64,000 bases of DNA, taken from assembly GCA_964019165.1 (NCBI GenBank), contig OZ025284.1, positions 1,008,185-1,072,184 on the forward strand, in the 5' to 3' direction. Source of the DNA: Mastigias papua. Lineage: Eukaryota; Cnidaria; Scyphozoa; Rhizostomeae; Mastigiidae. The translations under genes and the position numbers were made by a program. Below, in pieces: positions 21,496 through 33,800 of the stretch; the stretch's first letter is position 1, and every line of letters begins with the position of its first letter. The notes under the pieces are model-generated. The model was not told where the DNA came from and did no database searches. It saw only the letters and a program-made list of their open reading frames with translations.

Positions 21496-23442
21496 ATGTT
21501 TGTAAGGGTGATTCTGGTACTCACGTACTTTTTTATCATCTTTATCGGTTCAAGGCTTATCGATGTCTCTGTCTCTGTTGTGGGAGTAACAGGCCTGAGT
21601 TTCCTATGTCAAATACTACCAAAGTCCTTCAGGTTTTGTGGTCTATACAAACAACAGTTTGAGCGTAGGGAAGAAAAGTCAGAAGATAATGACAGTCGAA
21701 GCCGTGAAGGTGCGATCCAGCATGAGGACGCCTTCTTGCATGATGATCGGAGCGCATCTCTAGATACCCAGGTGGATGCCAAAAGCATTGATTTCATTTC
21801 ATATGACCATTTTCTCGAGAATGTCGAGGACACGAAAGCAAGCGCATGGGTAATTTGGGTTAGGCCGAGTCGGAACAGGAGTAAACATGATCAGCAAGTG
21901 GGTCCTGGCCAGTGCGGCAAGAATGACACTATTTTAAACGCAAAAGATTGGAGCGCACTATCAAGAAAACTCATCAACTATGGCATCCGAACAGGAACGT
22001 ATAAATGTGCAAGGGATACGAAGCTGTGTAGAAAGCACGGAATCGAATCTTGCTCGATGTTGTTATCAATGCCTGCTGGTGCGAAACCAAAGGGGAAAGT
22101 TGCTACGCACCTGTACCGTAACAGAAGCAGCTGCGGTATGCATGGTGGCCAGGCTGATAGCAAAATATGCTTATTGGAATGGATTAAAGGGAAATTAAAA
22201 TCTAAGATATTAATGCTGAGTGGTACAGAGGACCTCCCAGCAATTCTAAAGAGGAGCAAAAGTAGTGGAAGTAGATTTGCAGGGAAATCAAGTCTTAAAG
22301 TTGTCTATGAATCCAGAAGTAAACTCCCACCCTTGTTGATATCGGCCCTATCAGTTCGCTTTACCGGACGAATTAAATTTGTACAAATGAAGAGCCAACG
22401 TAAGAAACAAAGTGGCCGGCCTTTTGAACTCTCTGCAATGCATGCCATGACATTACATTCAAATTACAGCTATGGCTTTAGGGAAGGGGAAGAGTTTCAC
22501 TTTTCGCATTTGGACATGTTCTTTAGAACACTGTACCCAGAAGCTAATGACATATTTCTTTTGATGCTGGTATTTATAAACTTGTGCTGTTTGTTTGAGC
22601 TATTTGTTCAGAAAGGGGGACCATTAAGAAGACTAATTTGCTTTACATGGATTGCCTTCATTTCAAATTCTTTGCTTATTTTCACTTGGTTGCCAATAAT
22701 GAGAGTGTTGCAGTTCCCAGAGACTGGGCCCCTCATTGAATTCTTACTAAAAGTATTGCAGGCTGCCATGTTCTCTGAAGTTGCAGCTATGGTAAGGAAA
22801 GATGTTCTCCTTTTGTCACAGCACATTGGAGTATTTTGTGTTGGTCTTGTGTTGTATGGATCAGCTGTTGGGTATGTCCGTTTCATCATTTCAAACAGAG
22901 GTTTGCCCAGACCAACATTGATAAGTTTATGGGTTGATGATGTTAATGAAATAAAGGAGTTCTTTCATTCACTGGTGACTCTTGCTGCACCACCATTATT
23001 CTACTTTGACCTCGAGGAAAGACTGGAGAACCTCCTTCAGAGGTTGTCAATGCCAGATTTATGGCTGCATCCTTTGCATTCAAGCCAGTATGTGAGGCAT
23101 CTGATATGTTGGAAATTTTGCAAAAGACTTTGTGACTCATCAAATAACAAAAAGACTAAGCTATCAACTAGCAAAAAGTGTAATGAAAAATGTACTTGCC
23201 AGCTGCAGAAATTGGAGCTCCCAAAGTATGCCATGCAATGTGCAGACTGTGTAGTTTGCCTTGAGAATTATAACTGTGGTGAAATTGTGAAGCTCCTGCC
23301 TTGTGGTCACTGTTTTCATAAAGGCTGCATTGATTGCTGGTTGCTGAAAAGCTGTGAATACAATAACAGAAAGTGTCCAGTTTGCAGATGGCCTGCAAAT
23401 AAACAAAAATATTTCTCTGATTGTAATGAATGTTATGAGTAG
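21496..23442 (+). CDS. RNF103: RNF103-like ER membrane RING-H2 E3 ubiquitin ligase (648 aa, intronless)
   Basis: One uninterrupted exon encodes 648 residues, slightly shorter than vertebrate RNF103. The start MFVRVILVLTYFFIIF forms an N-terminal signal/anchor segment and aligns by position with the vertebrate N-terminus. A luminal region carries the family stretch LINYGIRTGTYKCARDTKLC. Three further hydrophobic segments follow at roughly 350-375, 385-405 and 430-460 (FLLMLVFINLCCLF; WIAFISNSLLIFTWL; IGVFCVGLVLYGSAVGY). The C-terminus is a RING-H2 zinc finger at about 585-630: CVVC, CGHCFHKGC, CPVC. The known family role is ER-associated ubiquitination and protein degradation, with the RING facing the cytosol. 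All zinc ligands are present, so it should be active. The ATG context (GATCATGT) is weak, and an overlapping upstream frame has no similarity and was discarded. Lack of introns could be ancestral or reflect retroposition. Confidence 0.93.
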   Translation: MFVRVILVLTYFFIIFIGSRLIDVSVSVVGVTGLSFLCQILPKSFRFCGLYKQQFERREEKSEDNDSRSREGAIQHEDAFLHDDRSASLDTQVDAKSIDFISYDHFLENVEDTKASAWVIWVRPSRNRSKHDQQVGPGQCGKNDTILNAKDWSALSRKLINYGIRTGTYKCARDTKLCRKHGIESCSMLLSMPAGAKPKGKVATHLYRNRSSCGMHGGQADSKICLLEWIKGKLKSKILMLSGTEDLPAILKRSKSSGSRFAGKSSLKVVYESRSKLPPLLISALSVRFTGRIKFVQMKSQRKKQSGRPFELSAMHAMTLHSNYSYGFREGEEFHFSHLDMFFRTLYPEANDIFLLMLVFINLCCLFELFVQKGGPLRRLICFTWIAFISNSLLIFTWLPIMRVLQFPETGPLIEFLLKVLQAAMFSEVAAMVRKDVLLLSQHIGVFCVGLVLYGSAVGYVRFIISNRGLPRPTLISLWVDDVNEIKEFFHSLVTLAAPPLFYFDLEERLENLLQRLSMPDLWLHPLHSSQYVRHLICWKFCKRLCDSSNNKKTKLSTSKKCNEKCTCQLQKLELPKYAMQCADCVVCLENYNCGEIVKLLPCGHCFHKGCIDCWLLKSCEYNNRKCPVCRWPANKQKYFSDCNECYE

Positions 23443-24892
23443 CAAGGTGTACAGAATGGTCAAAAAATGTTTATATACATTGGGAATTACTGTTTTTGTA
23501 TTTAAGAAAGTTTGACTAGTCTTTGTAACTTGTCCATTTCCTTACAGGATGTAGTATTGGGATAAATTGATATTTCTGCAAATTATCTCAACTTGTAAAG
23601 ATGACTGAAGCACATAGAACAGGCCATTTTTTGGTATTAGCAAGTTTTCTATATCTTCCTCTAGCTGTACAAAAAAGTGGAACAATTGTATAGATTATCA
23701 TACTGAAGGTTGTATTTATGTGTGCAAAAATGTAGTTATTCTATGCACTCAGATAAGTGTCTGGTGAAAAAATACTTCTAGCATGCTAAAATTGCTTACA
23801 CTTTTATCACAGCATAGACATTAATTAGTAAATGCAATAGTGCCAACAAAAGTTATCACAGGGGGGGGGCAGGGGTGAAATGTGAAGAATGAGAAGAGCT
23901 TTAGTAACTTTAATAATAACTGGACTTTGACACTCCTTCCCTCCTTCGTGGTCCCACTGAGTACATGAAAGAGTTACCCATAAAAGCTTGACCAACGAGC
24001 ATCACAGATTCACTGCCGAGTTTAACTACATCCATTGGTACTGTTCGTCCTAACAATAATGTATGCCAGTGAGCAGGCCAGTGAGTGTTTTCTGCATTGT
24101 AAGGAGTTTTCAATACGCTAGAGTGCGTTAGAGCCATGCGGAGGACGGAGGAGATAACAGTAAGTTCTCGGCTGGTCACGAAAGAGAGGCCCAATCAAAA
24201 TAGTTGGTACACATGTTAAACATGTCCAGATATCAACAGGTAGCCAAGGTATTTGAATAAGGCAAGAAAAATAGATATGGGTTTGCAGACCTAGCTTGCA
24301 TGTTGTTATAGTGCAGATTTTTGTCCATTCTGTTTAACTTTCATGTTTTAATTGGCCTGTTTCTTGACCATTGCGGCAGCTTTTATGTCGATTGTGCTGA
24401 TATCTTTTGCGTCGTGTCACATCATACCATACTGGGAGACTGCTTGTAGGCTAGAGCCCTGCCGTAAATTTATAGTGCTGCCCACAAAGTATGAATGTAC
24501 ATACACAAACAGCTATCATTCTTCAGTAAAATTTAAACAAATTGTGTTTTTACTCATAGAGGATAAATTATAAAATCTTGACGATTCTCCGAATTGTGCT
24601 GTGCTGGTGTGTTATAAGAGCTTTAATTGATGGCATATTTAATGTCGTACGCTCATCTATCTCCTGAGTTGGCAAAGTAAACTTCAAAAATAATTTGGTA
24701 TGCCTCCTTTTATCACCTAGTTTGCACATGTATTCGTGGATCATGCTAGATGATATATATCATACAGCCTCCAAAATTTGCAGTTTAACCCTGTCCTTGT
24801 TTTATTTTCCGCATATATTCTTCACTAATTTCCCTATCTATAGTTTCCTTGGACTTACGGATAAAAGTAGCACTGATCTCTTACAATTCAAA
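23443..24892. other. Region between RNF103-type gene and XPNPEP1
   Basis: Apart from the possible 75-residue frame on the minus strand, nothing coding is supported. The last 700 bases should contain the XPNPEP1 promoter and 5' leader. A possible acceptor just upstream of the XPNPEP1 ATG (TATAG at about 24843) would allow a separate non-coding first exon. Confidence 0.4.
23910..24137 (-). CDS. Possible small protein of 75 aa, unidentified
   Basis: A minus-strand frame starts at ATG 24137 and encodes 75 residues: MALTHSSVLKTPYNAENTHW, then PAHWHTLLLGRTVPMDVVKL, and a Gly/Ser/Met-rich segment ending VGPRRREGVSKSSYY. Amino-acid composition looks protein-like (several His, Trp and Pro, and no low complexity). 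It would be divergent to XPNPEP1, about 0.75 kb from that gene's start codon. I recognise no family and see no clear poly(A) signal downstream, so it may be chance. It could equally be an exon of a larger gene. Confidence 0.33.
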   Translation of the reverse strand: MALTHSSVLKTPYNAENTHWPAHWHTLLLGRTVPMDVVKLGSESVMLVGQAFMGNSFMYSVGPRRREGVSKSSYY

Positions 24893-27800
24893 ATGAAGAA
24901 GCCAACTGGACATTTATTGAAAAAATTGAGAGCATTGATGAAAAACAAGAGTTATGTTCCAGAAGTAGTAAATGCATACATCATACCATCTGGGGATGCA
25001 CATCAGGTAGTATTGACCTAGAAGGTCTTACATCTACCAGTTTGAATATTGAAAAGGCAAGATCGGGACATCTTAACAATGTATCTGACTAGTGTTTGCA
25101 TTGCTGCTAAAATAAATTGCAAAATTACTCATTGTTTGTTACATGTCATTTGAATCAACTATATGCAGTCTATCATAGCAGTGATATATGACCCTGTCAA
25201 AAACAAACTCTATGATGTAAATTGCAAGCTATTCCTTAGTTCAAATCTCGGATATTTTTTTATGATTTCCTCAACATTTCATAGAGTGAATATCTTGCAT
25301 CATGTCACATGAGAAGGGAGTTTATTAGTGGTTTCAGTGGGAGTGCAGGTTTGTTTAACTTTACTCTGTATAATCTAGGTTGTATCTGTTATCTGTGGAT
25401 ATTTAGAGCATGGTGGAAAGTCATATGCAGATCTTCAACAGTTATGAGGTGTCTGATAATTTTTAGCAAAGATTGACAAAAGATTTTGATGTTTTCCAAG
25501 TTAAATATTTTTAGTTATACATAAATGCTGTGTATTTCTTTGCATCTCTCTATATTTTCAAAATGTCTTCAGGGACAGCAATTGTGACAGATACAAAAGC
25601 ATTGATGTGGACAGATGGTCGATATTATTTGCAAGCAGAAAAAGAAATGGATCCCAATTGGACACTCATGAAAGATGGTATGCTCTGCTGTTGTTGTTTC
25701 TGCTTATTGTTCATGAAATACCCCAAAGATGGACTAAATAAATTTGCGCCATATCATGTTTGTTTTGCATCAATTCATACTTAAATCCACTGCTAGTATC
25801 TTTCAGGATATTCGGTTTTACAGTAAATGTTTCGTATTATTTTTATCAAACCTTTTACCTCTATTGTCATACTTGCTTTCAAAATCCTAAATACATTCAT
25901 TAAGGTAGGTTCCAAATTTTTGTAAGTATATATCTATAGCAGAATGTAGAGACCTGTCTTATGTTGTAGGTTTGCCAGACACTCCAACACAGGAAGACTG
26001 GTTGAGTAAGGTACATATTAACCCATTGAATGCAACAACTTAATTATGTTTACTCTGGGAAGAAACCAGTGGGGTGTTTGTGGGAGTGCAGTACCCCCAA
26101 TGATCAAAACTAGTCAATTTTGGGCAAGTTTTTAGCTTCCCATATATTAGCTGGACATTTCTGGAGAATTTAATATTATGAAGTTGTAGAAAATGAACAG
26201 ACTTAAGTGTTTTGCAGTGTTTGCTCCCATCTTTTTGATCAGTTTCATTTTGTCTGGTACAACATGCATTTTCATCAATCATGCCACGCCCCACCCCTCT
26301 TTTATGAAAGCAATGAAGTTTCGCCTTTGGGTATACTTGCTGTTGACTTTGGAAAACACAGTTTCTGAGTACAACTGAAAACAAAGACAACTACAAAAAG
26401 AATCAGCAGTTGCCATAATTTGACAAATCGTAATTTTTGACAGGGCGATATGACGAATCCACGAAGTGCGATTAACGACAAAACCACTATAGACAAGACC
26501 AGTGTGATTGGATGTTTAACTAAATAAACAACGTAAAAAATGCGATGGTAGAGTTCAGCATTGTTGTATCATTTGTTCAATATTTGCTGTGCTCTTATAT
26601 TGCTACTTTAGAACAAGAATTCGTACTCGATATACAAAATGTTGACCGTGATGAGTGGAGAAAGATATGGAGGCCATCCGCCAGCAGTGGCGTGACAGGC
26701 TGAGTGATGATGATGATGATGATACAAAATGCTGGTAGCAGAGTTACCAGAAGTTGCTGACATACCTAAGCCATTACACGCAGTTATATAAGGAACCACA
26801 TTATAAGCAACCTATATGTAGAATGCCAAAATATTTAAAGAACTTATGCTACTAATGGAAAATTGCCTAAGGACCTTTTCAATTTGAAAAATTTTACAAC
26901 ACCAAACAATCAAGAATTAGGAAACTGTTTCTATTCATTGAGGCCAAATCCCGTATAGATTGTTTGCTATTATTGTGTTACCTCATCATGTTGCATTGGT
27001 CTTACTTTGCAACCAAAATTAAAGGCAAAATCCAGAATTTCAATGTTTTACTTGCGTCTGTACCATTTTTATGGCACTAATTGTGCGCTGAAAATGAAGG
27101 AACTGTTAAGGAACTTTTAGTACTACAATTCGATTATTGGAGATCCAGTAATAAGGAACTTTTGGAATTAGGCCTTGAATTACATATAAGAAAGCAACAT
27201 CTATGTGAATCAATGGTGGTTGTAAATCTGTAAGGGGGGTGCATCAGTGGTACGTTAAGTCTGTTGACCTTTGTAGGATAGATCTGTTGACTATCCATAT
27301 TTTGGTTCATAGAGCCGTCCCATTTTATGCCAATATCCCAAGTAATATACTTCAAGGTGATATTTTGCCCCCCTTGCTCCCCCTAAAGCCCGCTACTGAT
27401 ATATAAGAAAAATCTACTAGTCCTATAGAATTACATAGACTCGTGTCTTAGGTGTGTATCGAAGCTGAAATTCGTCGTTTGTTCTCTTTAGGAACTTCCA
27501 TTTGGTTCAAAGATTGGCGTGGATCCATACCTTATTTCTCTTGGTAATTTTTTTTACATATCGTTGTATCTATAACACCGCTAAGTGAGTTTAAGCTCCT
27601 TTGGCCTTTGATGTTTAAAGAGGTACAGAGGTGTGAGCACCCTCTTGTTTATTTGCTTTCCATAATCTTCTTGGGCTCTTGTGTAGCGTATACAGGACAA
27701 TGGAGAAACTGCACTGTATGTCCTCACCCTTGTACACCCTTAGTGTGGATGGAGCTACAAGCTGTTTTTCACATAAATCTTTTCCCCATAGCGATCTGCA

Positions 27801-30800
27801 GATACCATCTAGCTTTGATTTATTGCCATCTTTTATTTATCGTCTTCTCATTTCATCATCTTTTCAGATGGCTGGCGAAGAATCACGAAGGTACGATGAG
27901 TTCAAAGCCATTTCCATGCGTTTGTAAACTCTTTTGGAACTCACTCCTATTTTCTTAATGTGTGAAGTTAGTGACTTTGAATTGATAGCCCTTGATGAAT
28001 GTTTTTTAGAAATTGCAAGGAACTGGCCGATCATTAGTTCGAATCGATAGAAATCTTGTTGACATTGTTTGGGCAGACCATGCCAGACCTGCATTACCTC
28101 AATCAAAACTTATGGTTTTAAAAAAGGAATTCTCAGGTAATTATTTCTTCTTTTGATTTTAACCGAGCGATATATACTTGGTGATTTTTTAATTCTCTCG
28201 TCAGCTGGCCATGAAATAAAGTGTCTACTTCCCCTATACCCTTTTGCCAACGTCATCTGATACCTCGTATGAAATTAGGCAATTATATACGTATTGTTAT
28301 ATCAACTGCTTCACGGCTGGTACGTTTTTTAGATATCCATCGGTAGAGATAGAAAATAGATATATTAAGATAGAAGAAGACCGTACATTGTAGTAACTTT
28401 GTTATGTAAATTTTCAAGCATAGACCCTTGACTGCTATTTGCCACCACTTTTCGCAAGGTAGTGCAATACTTTTGTCCCCTTGGTGTAAATAGTATCGTT
28501 ACTTATCAAGTACTGTTATTCGTATTTAAAGTTAAGAACAACTGCCATGTTTGTAAAGTTGATTGTGGTTGTATACCATTAAACATCGCCTCTACTTTGA
28601 GTTTTTACTATGTTGTCTTGTGACATCGCATGGCGCGCCCCAGCAGTGTCATGATGTTCCATGGTCCTTTTGAATATCAGGTAAGAGCTGGATTGATAAA
28701 GTCAACCAGATCAGAGACGAATTGAAGAAGAAAGATGTGTACGCTGTTGTGATCGCTGCTCTTGATGAAGTAGCTTGTAAGTTTTTTTCGTGATATATTT
28801 TACCGTCAACGTGTCGGCTAAATTCTGCCGGTTGTTTTCATGATGCATCGTTATTCATGTTACCGATGCCAAACCATATCAAGGATTTTTTTATTCCTTT
28901 AAAGAATTAATGATTAAACGTTGCATAATTATGATCTCTAGTTTTGTTAGTGGGAATAAATATCTTCTTCAGTAGTACATATTTATCGTTTCCAAGGTTT
29001 GTTTATATTGGACTGCTGAAGTTATAGTGATTTTACCTTTGCTGCCATGTTCATATAACCTCGACCAGAGAGATACGGAGAGAATCTCATTCAATGCACA
29101 AAATCCTCTTATACAGAAAAGCTTATTTTTGTGTCATAGCGTTTTGATTGCCCCATTGTCCCATATGAGCATCTTTGCAATCTTTTTGCTCATCTGATTA
29201 AATTTTGGAAATTTCCTCAACTTCATTTAGGGTTGTTTAACCTTCGTGGTTCGGATATTGCATACAACCCTGTTTTCTTCTCATATGCAATTGTGTCAAT
29301 GGATGATGTGAAGTATGTTTTGCAGTCAAATTGACTATTTTTGCCTTTTGAATTTCTATAATATTTATTAACTTTTCAATCACATTCATCTGTGTTGATT
29401 TGTCTTCTTTCAATATTTATTGATGTCAAACAAAATTTCTGACGTCTACTCGCGCCAAGGGAGGACAGACTTTGATAGACTCAATGGTCCCAATTCCTCG
29501 ATTTTACCATAGCATACCTAGCAGTCTTTGAGACGTAGCAATATAGACTGACGTTTTTGTGGGTCTGTCACCCCCCAGTGCAGTTAGGCCCTGTTTCTAT
29601 CCTTTTTCTTCAACGATAGTTTTTGTATATTTTATTTTTTATACTTTTTAATGATGGTATCCTTATGTAGTTCATCAGTGTCTTAAACAGCATATTTCTC
29701 TAGGCTATTTATTGATGTATCCCGTCTTGAAAATGGAATTAAAGAGCACCTTGATAAGGATGGCCATATGACTACATTCCCTTATGAAGACATCGATAAA
29801 CATATTAGACAACTAGGAACTGAAGGAAAGCGTGTTTGGGTATGATTCTTGGTCCTTTGGTAGTTCTTTAGTTTATAACGTATAATATTTATATTTACTT
29901 AGCAAAGATTCATTTTGTCTTAAATTGTATATTTGCTGGATCTTTAAGTTATTTCATAGTTACTCTTTGAGTCAATTTCCAACGCTGTAACTTCAAAGTT
30001 TTCAACTGTTATGGAATAAAGTGAGGCGAAAGCAAACCCAGAGTTCATTGGTACCTTTTTGGATTTGGAGTTGTTTAGGATTGATGGTTGGCGCACATCA
30101 TTTCTAATATTAAAACATCATTACTTGGAGAATATGGCGCTCAGGGGTCTATCCTTTTGAGACTGCAGTCAATTTTTGCACCATATGATGGATAGAAGTG
30201 ATCAAAGTTCATACAAATCAATGCAGCAAAACTTAGTTTTCTTGAAAGTATTCCAAAACACAATTGAATGTAGGCATGATAGGACTTAATGCCTTCTTGG
30301 CAGATAATCATTACCTAGATTCTTTGATTTCTACTTCCAATTTTATCGATTTTTTTTAGATTAGCTCAAAAAATAGTGCAGCTCTCTCCAGTTTAATTCC
30401 GGAGGTATCGTTCTTTGCTTTTTTTCAAATGCTTTTGAAAATATAATGAGATGTCTTGTCTTTGCCATTTCGTATATTACTCAGCTTAATTCAGAATATT
30501 AATTTTCCAGGAAAATCTTATATCAGACACATCACCGGTTTGTGTGGCCAAGGCTGTTAAAAATGAAATCGAGATTGAGGGCATGAAAGAGGCTCATGTA
30601 TGTTATTCCTTCTGTTTTCCCGTTCAAAAGAAAATTTGTTTCCTGTAGTATTGAACAGCTATTATCATAAAGAATTTGGCGTTGCTCTCTATCCTATCAA
30701 AATCTAACGAAAACTTGTTTGTTGTAGCAGTAACATAACTCAATCTTGTTGTTTACGTTTATTGTTAAATGTTGTTTTTATTAAACAGCTTTTTTTCTTT

Positions 30801-33800
30801 ATGAGCTTCATAGCAATCTAAAGTCAACTGAACATGAATGAAATATTATTGGGTTGTTGAAGCGGGGAGAGTACCCAGAAGAACGGCTAAATATTGTTTT
30901 ACAAATAATTTCTTGTCAATAGAAGTGGTCTTTGTTATCAGTAGAAATTTAAGAAATTTAAAGATGTTATTTTTACTTTCAATATTTTATGGTCTATCGT
31001 AGACGCACCTTCAACCTCTCTCTTCTAAGGGCCTATAGAACTTGGAATTTTCTGTTCATATTCAAAGCTGATAATTGTTGGGGCTTGATAAAAATCTGTT
31101 TGCCAAAGAGTTCTGTCCTGAATCAGTAATTGAAAAGTCTGTTGGTGCTACAGAACTTCACTACAGCACGAAAAAGCGTCACCATGTTTTAGGCATACTA
31201 AAAAGCATTTCAGTATGCCTAAAACATGGTGCCGCTTTTTCGTGCTGTAGTGAATCAGTAATTAAAAAGGTATGATGCGCTGCCTTGCTATTGTCAAGAG
31301 AAGTATCAATAGAGCTATCGGATATCTCATCTCACATAGGCTTAGTCATAGAGAATATATAAAGATTGCTTATTCACCAAGTGTGAATATATGAATGCAT
31401 TTCTTTGTCCTAGATCAGAGATGCTGTAGCACTATGCCAATATTTTGCGTGGCTTGAGAAAGAGGTTTGCTGTAGTGTTTCTTGTTTTTTGTCAATTACA
31501 TCATAGCCTCTGTTGCCTGAAAAGCTTCAGAGGGAAGTTCATGTGTAAGCCAAGATTATATATTTGAAGTGCTGTAATGGTTTGATGTATCCTTTGTGCG
31601 ACCAGTTGTTTTAGTTTCAAGTTCTTTCCATACGATTGTACGCCATGATCACGGGGAAAGATTTGTGGACGTGGAATTAATCTGCTTCACTCGTGGATAA
31701 AATATCAAAATTGCGAACTTTTTCATATTGAAAAATTAAACTCTCATCAGTTATCTAACTATCATAAACAATAAATTGAAAATTAAAGTCGAACAAGCGA
31801 CGATATATTTGAAGTTGAAAGACATGTTTACACTGAACCCTCGACCAACTTCAGTTACAAGTATATTTCATATACAAAGAATGCGAAGACAAATAATTAT
31901 ATCTTTATGCAGAATAAGCACGTATAATATGCTTATATTGTAGACCAAGATAATTGCGGAATCAATCGAGAATTGTCTGACACGCCAAAATCCATCGTCC
32001 TTTGTCATGTTTATCTACAGCTATCCAACTGTGTTTTGTATAAAATATATGATTCCATTTTTTGCCGATCTTAATTTCATTATAGATTCATAAGTGGAAT
32101 TTGAATGAGGTGACTGCTGCAGATAAGCTGGAAGAGTTTCGAAAGTACTTTTCAACAGCCTTTAGATGATTTTAATGATTTTTAACCACGTTTTCAAATG
32201 TCAAGTTTTGACCTCCGTGGTATATTATCGGCCTATAAAGGACAGCAATTAAAAATATATTGCATTAAAGATTCTATCAAGTCAATGCTAAATTTGCCAT
32301 CATGTTTTAGAAAGATCATCTCTCTAATTGAAGAGCTGTTGTAGAGACTCTTATAAATGTTTTAGTTTCATAACCTTCTCCAACAAATTCTTTCACGAGT
32401 GAAATTGTAGATTTTTAATGAATACTCCTTCACAGTCGTATAGCCTCAACTCCGTTCTTTTTATCCAGGGAGCAAGATCATTTTGTTGGTTTGAGCTTTC
32501 CAACTATTTCCTCTGGTGGTCCAAATGGCGCAATTATACATTACAGGCAAGAAAAATATATTTGCAGCTTGATAAAATTTTCGTGAATGAGTTCAACTGC
32601 ATATTTGCTAATTTATTCTGTCCTTCGTTGTTCATTTGTTCGTTCGTTCTTTGTATGCATCCACTCATTCATTCACAAATTACTCCATCCGTTCATTCTT
32701 CCTTTTGTCAATCTTTTTTCTGTTCTTATTATCAATTATCCATTCTTATTATCCATCCGTTTACTTATTCATTCTAAATCTACATGGGGATTTATCAATT
32801 TTTTCTCCCATTCATAGTTTACCACTTACTTGCCTACTTTATTTGTTCAATGTTTCTCTCATTTCCATAGGCCTGAGTTATCAACGGCAAGAATACTTTC
32901 TCCGGATGAGCTCTATCTTTGCGACTCTGGTGCTCAATATTAGTAAGTTATTATAGGCTTTCATTTCGAATAAATTAAAAAATGTCATTGCATGATGTCA
33001 CATACGTTAGTCAGTCATCACAAATTGCACTTCTCCTCGTCTAATTTTACTCTGAGAAAACTACCAGGTTTTTGAATTTCATTGCTCTTCTAGACATTCT
33101 GGTATTTCAATACATAGTTACTATACCGAGAAACTATCAGTCATCGAAGTCTCTGTTTGAAAATGAGGCCTAGAGTTGAGAAAAATGCTTATGATAATAC
33201 TGCTTTTCTTCTTTGAATATTGAGTTGCATTGACAAAGATTGGGTCCAAATGTGTTTGACGGCCTATTTGCATTTTGGGCATGAATTTGCACTTTGACCT
33301 TTTGACCTTATGTCGATGTGTCCTTGAGACTGCAACCATTTTCATTCCCAGTGATGGTACAACAGATGTGACTAGAACAATACACTTTGGTACTCCTTCA
33401 CAGCATCAAAAAGTAATTACTTCGCATTGTGTCATTGGGTTTACTTCTTGTAGCAATCACTTTTCAGGACCGTGTTCTGTAATTGTCTTGTTAGATGAGT
33501 TTTATCCAGTTCCTTTTCTGTAAGACTTTCATGTGTCTATATTCCATGTTAGTTGCAAACAAAATCCAATATTTATTGGCCCACCGATTTTCGCTGTTGT
33601 TAAACCAACCAATTGATTTGTGCCTTTATATGTGATCAGCACTGATTGGCTATCTAACTAATGAAAACCTGCCAACCATTGCAAGACAAGGAAGTTAATT
33701 AACATATATTTTGTTATCATGGTTCATGTCTGTAGCATTTTGAAAGACAAGAGTTAGCGTTTTCAAAATTATTTTGTTGTCATTTCCTTTCAATACAGTT

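Noticed and set aside
21420..21662. 80-codon frame overlapping the start of the RNF103-type gene
   Set aside because: It is in another frame from the RNF103 match and has no similarity to known proteins.
32418..32956. Plus-strand frames of 76-119 codons
   Set aside because: They combine XPNPEP1 exons read out of frame with T-rich intron sequence of low complexity.
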